Shown here: in pieces, positions 1-7,192 of the stretch | Layout: every line of letters begins with the position of its first letter | Numbering within the stretch: the first letter of the stretch is position 1 | Assembly: GCA_902595815.1 (NCBI GenBank) | Contig: CACJRL010000005.1 | Coordinates: forward strand, 1-64,000 | Length of the DNA: 64,000 nucleotides | Direction: 5' to 3' | From: an uncultured Pelagibacteraceae bacterium | GTDB taxonomy: Bacteria; Pseudomonadota; Alphaproteobacteria; Pelagibacterales; Pelagibacteraceae | Made by a program: the position numbers and the translations under genes | The notes under the pieces: generated by a model | Seen by the model: only the letters and a program-made list of their open reading frames with translations | What the model was told of the DNA's origin: nothing | Database searches by the model: none

Positions 1-926
1 CAAAAGAGATATCTTTAGATACTAAGAACAATATATTGGTTTTAAATTTATGGATTTCAGTTGATCCTTATATGAGGGCAAGGATGACTGAAAGAAAAAA
101 CTATAAACCACCTTTTAATATTGGTGAAGAGATGGAAGGTTATGCGTTAGGAATAGTTAAAGAGTCTAAAGACAAAAATTTTAAAGAAGGAGATATTGTT
201 TTTAGTAATTTCGGAATGAGAGATTACTTTGTTTGTAATTCCAATGATCTAAAAAAAATTGAGCCAATGAATATTCCTATACAAACATATCTAGGTCCAC
301 TTGGAATGACAGGTCATACAGCTTATATAGGACTTTTTAAACATGGTGAGTTAAAACCAGGTCAAACAATCCTTGTTTCTTCAGCTGGAGGTAGTGTTGG
401 ATCTACTGTTTGTCAAATTGCAAAAAATATGGGTTGTAAAGTAATTGCAAGTACAGGATCAGATGAAAAAGTTAAATGGTTAAAAAATGATTTAAAAATT
501 GATCATGCGTTTAACTATAAAAAAATTGAAAATCTTGTTTTGCATCTTAAAGAAGTTTGTCCTGAAGGATTTGATTTATATTTTGATAATGTAGGTGGCG
601 ATTTCTTAGAGTCAGCTATTTTTCAAATGAAGAACTTTGGAAGAATTGTAATTTGTGGAAGGATATCCCAAATGAATGCAACTAATCCTGGCTCAGGTTT
701 AAAAAATATGGCCCATGTTCTTGTAAAAAGACTAACTATTAAAGGTTTTATAATTTTTGATCATGAAAATGATAGAGAACAGTTTGAAACCGATATGGTT
801 AAATGGCTATTAGAAGATAAAATTAAATTTAAAGAAACTGTTTACGAAGGTATAGAAAATACGCCAAAATCATTCATTGATTTATTAGAAGGTAAAAACA
901 TAGGAAAAATGCTTGTAAAAATTTAA
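1..926 (+). CDS. CurA-type NADP-dependent oxidoreductase, 5' end missing
   Basis: This is the C-terminal part of a zinc-free medium-chain reductase (CurA / prostaglandin-reductase-like), a family that reduces the C=C bond of enones with NADPH. The frame is open to the left edge: codons from base 3 read KEISLDTKNNIL before the first possible start, a TTG at 36. That upstream peptide matches the position where the family has a strand leading into the SVDPYMRARM signature, so the gene begins outside the window and the TTG is not the start. The Rossmann dinucleotide motif AGGSVGSTVCQIAKNMGCKV follows about 115 residues later. The C-terminus (GKNIGKMLVKI) is complete. Physiological substrate unknown. 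Confidence 0.9.
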   Translation, partial: KEISLDTKNNILVLNLWISVDPYMRARMTERKNYKPPFNIGEEMEGYALGIVKESKDKNFKEGDIVFSNFGMRDYFVCNSNDLKKIEPMNIPIQTYLGPLGMTGHTAYIGLFKHGELKPGQTILVSSAGGSVGSTVCQIAKNMGCKVIASTGSDEKVKWLKNDLKIDHAFNYKKIENLVLHLKEVCPEGFDLYFDNVGGDFLESAIFQMKNFGRIVICGRISQMNATNPGSGLKNMAHVLVKRLTIKGFIIFDHENDREQFETDMVKWLLEDKIKFKETVYEGIENTPKSFIDLLEGKNIGKMLVKI

Positions 927-937
927 TTAGAATTTTT

Positions 938-1108
938 ATGAAATTTTTAAAGAAGTTTTATAGACCCTTTTTATTAACCTATATTTTTTTGAGTATAGCT
1001 ATCAGTTTTTATCCATCATTTGATTTTTACTCACTAAAAGGTCAGATTCTTATAATTGCTGTTTCTTTTTTTAATGGGATGATGGGAGTTTACGTAAAAA
1101 AATTATAA
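938..1108 (+). CDS. Small hypothetical membrane protein, 56 aa
   Basis: A short ORF that starts 11 bases after the CurA-type gene ends and fills the space up to the convergent FAD oxidoreductase, overlapping its 3' end by 6 bases. It reads MKFLKKFYRPFLLTYIF at the start and ends GVYVKKL. Two hydrophobic segments (about residues 11-24 and 36-50) separated by a short polar loop suggest a two-helix membrane protein with a basic N-terminus. No Shine-Dalgarno is obvious. It could be translated by coupling to the upstream gene. I do not recognise a family. The alternative is that it is a chance ORF in AT-rich DNA. Confidence 0.45.
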   Translation: MKFLKKFYRPFLLTYIFLSIAISFYPSFDFYSLKGQILIIAVSFFNGMMGVYVKKL

Positions 1109-2206
1109 GACGTAGGGCTCGGGTCTTGCAGAGCTATTTAATACTCTTTCGACTGCGAAAACACTAATATCTATAGTTTGATAACTACCTGTAGTTATTA
1201 ATTCAGTTAGAGCTCTACCAATTCCTGGTGCTTGCATTAAACCTCTGCCGGTAAATCCTGAGGCCATATAAACATTTTCATATTTTGGATGTTTTCCAAC
1301 TACAGCATTATTATCTAATTTGTTACAATCATAATATCCAGCCCATCCACCTGTTAACTTTAGTTCTTCAAATGCTGGTATTCTTTTTGCAAGAGCGGGC
1401 CAAACTAATTCTTCAAAATCATTCCATGCAGGTTCGAGATCTTCTGCATCAAAAACTGAAATTGGAGAACCTGCTAAATATTCTTTTCCTTCTGGTCGCC
1501 AATATACTCCTGTTGTTAGATCTCCGGATAATGGCATCTCTGGAATATGTTTAGGGCATTTAACTCTAAAGACTGTATGTTTTTGAGGTACTACAGGAAT
1601 ATCTTCAAGTAGTTCCTTGGTCCAACACCCAGCTGCGGAAATAATTGTCTTTGCATTAATTTCGGAAAGACTCTTTACTTCTCCCTTAATAAATTCTGCC
1701 CCAAGATCGATTGCTTTATGCTTTAAAGCGCTATGAAATAAAAATGGATCTATCCATCCCTCACTTTTGTTATCAGTAAATGTTGCAGTTTCAATTCCTA
1801 TCTCATTAATATAAGGAAAATAGTTTTTTAATTCAGAACCTTTAATATTTTTTGTACCCGCTTCACATTCTTTATGATTTTCTAAAGCTCTGTATTGCTC
1901 TTCTGCATGATCTGGTCCAAACATTAGAAGGTATCCATTGGGCACCATGCTAGCTGTTGGATTTGGGTTTTTTTCAGTTTTCAATAATTCTGGTATTTGA
2001 AATATAAATTCCCTTGCAAATTTTCCTAAAAGAATATTTTCTTTTTGAAAAAACTGTCGTCTAAATCCACCAAGTGATAATGGGAATGATGCAGTTTTAT
2101 AAGTTGGATCCCTTTCAATAACTTTTACTTTTCTGCCTTCTTTGGACATAAAGTATGCAGTTGCAGCTCCAATTATACCACCACCTACTATTACAACATC
2201 ATCCAT
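1103..2206 (-). CDS. FAD-dependent oxidoreductase, DAO family
   Basis: A 367-residue flavoprotein of the D-amino-acid oxidase / sarcosine-dimethylglycine oxidase superfamily. The N-terminal FAD-binding motif VIVGGGIIGAATAYF (residues 5-19) is followed by an acidic strand end (VKVIERD). The C-terminal second FAD contact region GFTGRGLMQAPGIGRAL is present. Length fits the single-domain amine oxidases, which oxidise N-methyl or primary amines of small amino acids to an imine and H2O2 or pass electrons to another acceptor. The substrate cannot be read from sequence. Its stop is 1 base from tspO's (2208), same strand, so the two genes may be co-transcribed with tspO first. Confidence 0.85.
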   Translation of the reverse strand: MDDVVIVGGGIIGAATAYFMSKEGRKVKVIERDPTYKTASFPLSLGGFRRQFFQKENILLGKFAREFIFQIPELLKTEKNPNPTASMVPNGYLLMFGPDHAEEQYRALENHKECEAGTKNIKGSELKNYFPYINEIGIETATFTDNKSEGWIDPFLFHSALKHKAIDLGAEFIKGEVKSLSEINAKTIISAAGCWTKELLEDIPVVPQKHTVFRVKCPKHIPEMPLSGDLTTGVYWRPEGKEYLAGSPISVFDAEDLEPAWNDFEELVWPALAKRIPAFEELKLTGGWAGYYDCNKLDNNAVVGKHPKYENVYMASGFTGRGLMQAPGIGRALTELITTGSYQTIDISVFAVERVLNSSARPEPYVL

Positions 2207-2207
2207 A

Positions 2208-2675
2208 TTAATTTATCAAAAAAATGTTTATATTTAAAAGCAATGCAAAACAACACCATAACAAATATGGAATCATCAAGTACATGCTTAATAGACTTAT
2301 ATTCTTATATTTAAATACCAATAAAACAATAAATATAATTAACACAACAAGATTTAAAATTGCTAAAGAAATATTATGGAAACCAAAGAAAACAACACTC
2401 CAAGTTGTATTAAAAAAAAGATGAATGAAATATAAAAATACAATATTTAAATTTTTTGTGTTTTTATGCCACGCATTCCATATGGCTATTGTCATAAATA
2501 AATAAAGTAATGTCCATACTGGCCCAAATATCCAATCTGGTGGATTGTATTGAGGTTTAGATAAATTTGAATACCAAGGTTCTTTAAAATTTATAGTAAC
2601 CAAACCTCCAATAAATGAAGCTGAAAACGTAGTAATTGCAAAGAGAATAAAAGATAAAATTTTATTTTTTAGCAT
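2208..2675 (-). CDS. tspO: TspO/MBR family membrane protein
   Basis: A 155-residue, five-helix inner-membrane protein of the tryptophan-rich sensory / mitochondrial benzodiazepine receptor family. The characteristic segment WYSNLSKPQYNPPDWIFGPV followed by WTLLYLFMTIAIWNAW lies at about residues 34-70. Family members bind porphyrins and other small hydrophobic ligands and in Rhodobacter modulate oxygen/light-dependent gene expression. Here the role is inferred only from family. It is the first gene of a two-gene minus-strand unit with the FAD oxidoreductase and is divergent from the SDR gene, with only 24 bases between the two starts. Confidence 0.9.
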   Translation of the reverse strand: MLKNKILSFILFAITTFSASFIGGLVTINFKEPWYSNLSKPQYNPPDWIFGPVWTLLYLFMTIAIWNAWHKNTKNLNIVFLYFIHLFFNTTWSVVFFGFHNISLAILNLVVLIIFIVLLVFKYKNISLLSMYLMIPYLLWCCFALLLNINIFLIN

Positions 2676-2699
2676 TTAAGTACTATACAGCAGTTAAAT

Positions 2700-3458
2700 A
2701 TGAATAAAAAAGTAATTTGGATCACCGGTGGAAGTACAGGAATTGGCAAAGCACTTGCATTAAAATTTGCTAATAATGGATGGACAGTTGCTATTTCTGC
2801 AAGAAGAGAAAATTTATTGAAAGAAATTGAAGATAAGCATCAAAATATTAAATCTTTTCCTCTTGATGTAAATGATAAGGAAAAGTGTAAGTCTGTTTTT
2901 GAAAATATAAAAAAGGAACTTGGCGATATTGAAATTTGTTTTTTTTCTACAGGTACCTGGGATCCAAAAAAAGAAAAAGAAATTGATGTAGAGCAAATTG
3001 AAAATGTATTTAAAGTAAACTTTTTTGGAACATTAAATTGTATAAAAGCAGTTGAAACTCATTTCCGTGAAAGAGGAAAAGGTATCATTACCATTGTATC
3101 TTCAATTGCAGGATACAAAGGCTTACCTAATTCAAGTGGCTATGGACCATCCAAAGCAGCTTTAAATAATCTTGCTGAAAGTTTACATTTTGATTTTGGA
3201 AGATATGGTGTGAGGGTCTGTTTAGTTTCTCCAGGTTTTATCAAAACACCAATGACTGATAAGAATGATTTTAAGATGCCTTTTCTAAAAACTCCAGAAT
3301 TCTCAGCAGACAAAATTTATGATGGACTTATTAATGGTTCTAATTTTGAAATACATTACCCAAAAGAATTAACTTTGATCCTTAAATTTTTAAAAATAAT
3401 TCCTGATCGACTATATTTTTATTTAATACGGAAATTAACTAAATTACAAAAAAAATAA
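2700..3458 (+). CDS. Short-chain dehydrogenase/reductase (SDR)
   Basis: A 252-residue classical SDR. The cofactor motif TGGSTGIGKALA is at residues 9-20, the catalytic Ser in SSIAG near residue 139, and the YGPSK catalytic Tyr/Lys near residues 152-156. PGFIKTPMT is the usual post-catalytic loop. A basic hydrophobic C-terminus (LIRKLTKLQKK) suggests peripheral membrane contact. It is convergent with the DUF3833 gene, 2 bases apart. In many alphaproteobacteria an SDR of this kind sits with CFA/DUF1365/FAD amine oxidase/DUF3833 genes, so a role in modifying membrane fatty acids is a reasonable inference. Confidence 0.85.
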   Translation: MNKKVIWITGGSTGIGKALALKFANNGWTVAISARRENLLKEIEDKHQNIKSFPLDVNDKEKCKSVFENIKKELGDIEICFFSTGTWDPKKEKEIDVEQIENVFKVNFFGTLNCIKAVETHFRERGKGIITIVSSIAGYKGLPNSSGYGPSKAALNNLAESLHFDFGRYGVRVCLVSPGFIKTPMTDKNDFKMPFLKTPEFSADKIYDGLINGSNFEIHYPKELTLILKFLKIIPDRLYFYLIRKLTKLQKK

Positions 3459-3460
3459 AA

Positions 3461-4009
3461 TTAATCTTTAACAAACATCACAGTCAACTCTGCAACTTTT
3501 ATTCCAAATTTTGTCATTTTAGCTCTGTTGATAGCTACTCTTTCGTCTTGCATAAATATCCAATCATCAAAAGTAATTTTGATATTTTTTCCTTTCACTG
3601 GAACTAATAAAACATATTCAAATTTAAATGCTGGGCCATATGAATACCCCCTAGCCTTACCAACTACATCGCCTGCAGTTCCCTCATAATTATGTTCATC
3701 AATTTTATCTATTACCCATTGCCTATTTTGTATTTCACCATCATTCCAAATAAATTTTTCGTCTAATATAAGTTGTTTGCCATCCCACTTGCCGTCTAGG
3801 TCAGCTGAAAATTGTCTTGTAACTTTACCTGATCTGTTTTGGAGTATGCCCCAAGCTTTTACGTTTCCGCTTAAATATTCTTCAATTATTAATCTCGGTT
3901 TTTGATCTTTAAAATCTTCTGGTTTCATAGATTGATTATTTATACAGCTTGTAATTAATCCTGTAAAAATTATCAATAAAAATACTTTAAAAAATTTTCT
4001 GTTAATCAT
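3461..4009 (-). CDS. DUF3833 family lipoprotein
   Basis: A 182-residue protein with a lipoprotein signal (basic start MINRKFFK, hydrophobic stretch, lipobox GLITSC with Cys22). The rest matches the DUF3833 pattern: an early LIIEEYLSGNVKAWG segment, then a beta-rich body with GKVTRQFSADLDGKWDG and a closing TFDDWIFMQDERVAINRA. No enzymatic function is established for this family. It is the last gene of the minus-strand block FAD amine oxidase - DUF1365 - CFA synthase - DUF3833, with one base between it and the CFA gene, so it probably acts in the same membrane-lipid process at the cell envelope. Confidence 0.85.
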   Translation of the reverse strand: MINRKFFKVFLLIIFTGLITSCINNQSMKPEDFKDQKPRLIIEEYLSGNVKAWGILQNRSGKVTRQFSADLDGKWDGKQLILDEKFIWNDGEIQNRQWVIDKIDEHNYEGTAGDVVGKARGYSYGPAFKFEYVLLVPVKGKNIKITFDDWIFMQDERVAINRAKMTKFGIKVAELTVMFVKD

Positions 4010-4010
4010 A

Positions 4011-5192
4011 TTAAATTTTATTTTGCATGGAAAATTGAATTAAATCTATATTCTTTGATTTAAATCCTGCTTCGCAATATGACAAATAAAAATGCCACAT
4101 ACGTTTAAATTTAATATCAAATCCATGTTTTGAAATCTCTTCCCATTTTTTTAGGAATTCATCTCTCCATATTTTTAAGGTACTGGAATAGTGAGATCCA
4201 TATGACTCATATTTTTTAATTTCTAAACCGTTGCTACTAGATAAATCATATAATTTTTTCTTTGATGGCAAAAAACCTCCAGGAAATATGTATTTTTGTA
4301 TAAAGTCTTCTTTAGTTTTATATCTGTCAAATAAACTATCATCGATCGTTATGGCTTGTATAGCAGCCCTTCCATTCTCGGTTAAATTTTTTTTAATACT
4401 TTTAAAATAATTGACTAAATAATTTTGACCGACGGCTTCTATCATTTCTATAGATGCGATGGAATTATATTTGTCTTTTACATCTCTATAATCTTTCAAA
4501 AATATATTCACTTTTTCATTCAATCCATTTTCAAACATTCTTTTTTTTGAAAATTCAAATTGCTCTTTAGAAATTGTTATACAATCTAATTTTACATCAT
4601 AATTTTTACCCACATATTCAGCAAAGCCACCCCAACCACAGCCAATTTCTAAAATTTTATTTCCTACGTTTGGCTTTATTAAGTCTGTAAGTTTTTTATA
4701 TTTATTTAGTTGAGCAGAAAATAAATCGTCTTTTTGTTTTTCAAAAATTGCACTTGAATAAGTAAGTGAGGGATCTAACCATAATGAAAAGAAATCATTT
4801 CCTAAATCATAATGTTTTGAAATATTTTCCTTACTTCTGCTCTTGTTATTTTTTATGAAAATACTTTTTAGTTTATTAATCATTGATATATCAAAGATAC
4901 CTGAAAATTTATAAACAAGTTTTATATTTTTAGCTGTTATTTCTATTAGATTAGTTAGATTATCTGTTTCAAATTCATTTCGCATGTACGCTTCTGCAAG
5001 TCCTACACTTCCCGATTTTATTATTTGAAATGTTAAACCAGGTTTGTTAATTTTAATCTTTGCTCTTAATAATTCATTCTCATTGCCAAACTTATATATT
5101 TTGCTGTCATGATTTTGAATTTCAAGATATCCATGCTTTATTAGTTTAAGAGAATTAAATACGATTTTATCTGACAAAAGATTAAAATTCAT
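4011..5192 (-). CDS. Cyclopropane-fatty-acyl-phospholipid synthase family methyltransferase
   Basis: A 393-residue SAM-dependent lipid methyltransferase. Key motifs are NISKHYDLGNDFF (near residue 123), the SAM loop LEIGCGWGGFAEYVG (near residue 182), IEMIEAVGQ, YIFPGGFLPS and the CEAGF segment close to the C-terminus. CFA synthases methylenate double bonds of unsaturated acyl chains in phospholipids; relatives methylate them instead (first step to 11-methyl or furan fatty acids in some alphaproteobacteria). It overlaps the DUF1365 gene by 4 bases (ATGA), which argues for coupled translation. Whether the product is a cyclopropane or a methyl-branched chain cannot be decided from sequence. Confidence 0.9.
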   Translation of the reverse strand: MNFNLLSDKIVFNSLKLIKHGYLEIQNHDSKIYKFGNENELLRAKIKINKPGLTFQIIKSGSVGLAEAYMRNEFETDNLTNLIEITAKNIKLVYKFSGIFDISMINKLKSIFIKNNKSRSKENISKHYDLGNDFFSLWLDPSLTYSSAIFEKQKDDLFSAQLNKYKKLTDLIKPNVGNKILEIGCGWGGFAEYVGKNYDVKLDCITISKEQFEFSKKRMFENGLNEKVNIFLKDYRDVKDKYNSIASIEMIEAVGQNYLVNYFKSIKKNLTENGRAAIQAITIDDSLFDRYKTKEDFIQKYIFPGGFLPSKKKLYDLSSSNGLEIKKYESYGSHYSSTLKIWRDEFLKKWEEISKHGFDIKFKRMWHFYLSYCEAGFKSKNIDLIQFSMQNKI

Positions 5193-5956
5193 TTTTTTTC
5201 AAACGTAATGTTATTTTTTATTTTTATATTTTTTTTAACTAACTTAACTCCCTTTAACCATAATTTTAATGCTTCAAAATGAATTGCGGCAATAACTTTA
5301 AAAGTCATTAAAGGGTGAGAAATATAAGATATAAGCATATTTTTATTGTTAATTTCTTTTGCAACCCCATCTTGTGAAGCATATAACAATTTTCCATCCT
5401 TATCACTTTGATCAATTATAACGGATAACGTTTTTTCAGGTTTAAGGATTCTAAAATTGTAATTACTTTTCATTTCAATAAATGGTGAAACGAAAAACTT
5501 TTTCTCACAGCTATTTGTAATTATTTTTTCGTCGTTGACTTTAAAAATATAAGTATGTTGCTCACCAAATGTATTTTTAACTTCATACAATATAGCTATA
5601 ATTTTTGAATGATTATCATAAACGAAAAAAATACTTAATGGATTAAATACGTAACCAAATATTCTAGGATAACAAAGTAATTTTATCTTTATGTTTTCAA
5701 ATTGAATATTATTTGATTTTAAATTATCTATTACCCAGGCTTTTAAATCACTACCATCTCTAGGTCCGTGATCTTTGTCATAAAAACTCAAGATATTAAA
5801 ACTATTGTTGGAAAAAATTTTAATTTTTTTTTGTATTAAATTAATTTCATCAAGATCTAAAAAGAGTGAGAAAACGTTGTATTTAAAAAAGTGATATTTT
5901 GGCTTAAATCTTTTATGAATTACTTTTCCTTCGTAGATATTGGAATTTTTAATCAT
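5189..5956 (-). CDS. DUF1365 family protein
   Basis: A 255-residue protein of the DUF1365 family, recognised by the N-terminal pattern YEGKVIHKRFKPKYHFFKYN, FLDLDEI, the DHGPRDG segment (about residues 60-66), YPRIFGYVFNPLSIFFVY and GEQHTYIF. Biochemical function is not established, but the gene is almost always found between an FAD-dependent amine oxidase/desaturase-like gene and a CFA-type methyltransferase, exactly as here. Overlaps: 8 bases with the upstream FAD gene and 4 bases with the downstream CFA gene. Confidence 0.85.
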   Translation of the reverse strand: MIKNSNIYEGKVIHKRFKPKYHFFKYNVFSLFLDLDEINLIQKKIKIFSNNSFNILSFYDKDHGPRDGSDLKAWVIDNLKSNNIQFENIKIKLLCYPRIFGYVFNPLSIFFVYDNHSKIIAILYEVKNTFGEQHTYIFKVNDEKIITNSCEKKFFVSPFIEMKSNYNFRILKPEKTLSVIIDQSDKDGKLLYASQDGVAKEINNKNMLISYISHPLMTFKVIAAIHFEALKLWLKGVKLVKKNIKIKNNITFEKK

Positions 5957-7187
5957 TTAGGTTTTCAATCATATTAATGGATGATTTTATTCCATCTTCA
6001 TGAAAACCGTAACCAAAATAACTTCCACAAAACAATACATTTCTTTTATTTTGTATTTCTTTTAATAATTTTTGATTATTCAAAGCATCTTGATCAAAAT
6101 AAGGGTGGGTAAAACTAACTTTTTGTAGGATTTTTTTTTGATCTATTTCAAAAAAAGGATTTAAGGTTAAGAAAATATTTTTTTCTGTTTTCAGATTTTG
6201 TAATAAGTTCAACCAATAAGTTAATGATGTCTTACTAATATCTGATTTATCAACTAAGGAATTCCATGAAGACCAAACTTTTTTATTATTTGGCATACAT
6301 ACATCATCAGTATGTATTACCGCTAGATTTGATTTGTATTTGAAATTTGATAGTATTTTTTTTTCATCCTCGGTCGGCTCACCCAAAATTTTCAATGCAT
6401 CATCTGCATGAGTAGCGATAACAACTTTATCATAGTCAAAAAATTCGTTGCTAGCACCATAATATACTTGAACACCAATTTTATTTCTTTTTATCGAACT
6501 AATTTTATAATTTTTAAAATATTCTCCACTTATTTGAGTTAATACTTTCTCTACATAAGTTCTGCTTCTTTTGGCAACTGTGTACCATTGTGGTCTATTT
6601 TTTAATTTAAAAAGTCCGTGATTTTGAAAAAATTTTAAGAAAAATTTAATTGGCATTTGATTTGCTTCTACTGGTGGCATAGACCAGATAGCAGAAACCA
6701 TTGGGATTAAATGAAAATTAATAAAATTTTTTGACCATTTATTTTTTTCAAGAAATTCACCAAGAGTTATATCTTCATTTAAACTTTTAATTTGATCACA
6801 CTTTTTGTAGAAATTTATAATATCAAAAAACATTTTTAAAAATTTTAAATTAAAAAGATTAGATTTGTTTGCAAAAATTCCATTTAAGCCTCTGCCACAA
6901 TATTCATAATTTGTGTCTTTTACAGAAACAGAAAATGACATATCGCTTTTTTCAATTTCAATTTTTAATTCATTAAAAAAATTTATGAGATTTGGATAAG
7001 TTTCATGATTAAAAACAATAAAGCCAATATCTACAGGAACTTTTTTACCATTAATTAAAGTATCTAGGGTATATGAATGACCACCAAAATGATCTTCACT
7101 TTCAAATAAATCAACATGGTGTTTTTTGGAAAGCTTTTGTGCTGCTGATAAACCAGAAATGCCTGATCCAATTACTGCAATTCGCAT
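5949..7187 (-). CDS. FAD-dependent amine oxidase-like protein (lipid-modification type)
   Basis: A 412-residue NAD(P)/FAD-binding protein. The N-terminal dinucleotide motif is IAVIGSGISGLSAAQKLS (residues 3-20), followed by VDLFESEDHFGGHSYT. The C-terminal FAD contact FCGSYFGYGFHEDGIKSS matches the subgroup that travels with DUF1365 and CFA synthase. In Rhodobacter a related flavoprotein takes part in making methylated/furan fatty acids; that function is transferred by context only. It begins 5 bases after the gcvP stop, so it may be transcribed partly by readthrough from the glycine cleavage operon. Confidence 0.85.
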   Translation of the reverse strand: MRIAVIGSGISGLSAAQKLSKKHHVDLFESEDHFGGHSYTLDTLINGKKVPVDIGFIVFNHETYPNLINFFNELKIEIEKSDMSFSVSVKDTNYEYCGRGLNGIFANKSNLFNLKFLKMFFDIINFYKKCDQIKSLNEDITLGEFLEKNKWSKNFINFHLIPMVSAIWSMPPVEANQMPIKFFLKFFQNHGLFKLKNRPQWYTVAKRSRTYVEKVLTQISGEYFKNYKISSIKRNKIGVQVYYGASNEFFDYDKVVIATHADDALKILGEPTEDEKKILSNFKYKSNLAVIHTDDVCMPNNKKVWSSWNSLVDKSDISKTSLTYWLNLLQNLKTEKNIFLTLNPFFEIDQKKILQKVSFTHPYFDQDALNNQKLLKEIQNKRNVLFCGSYFGYGFHEDGIKSSINMIENLND

Positions 7188-7192
7188 TAAGG

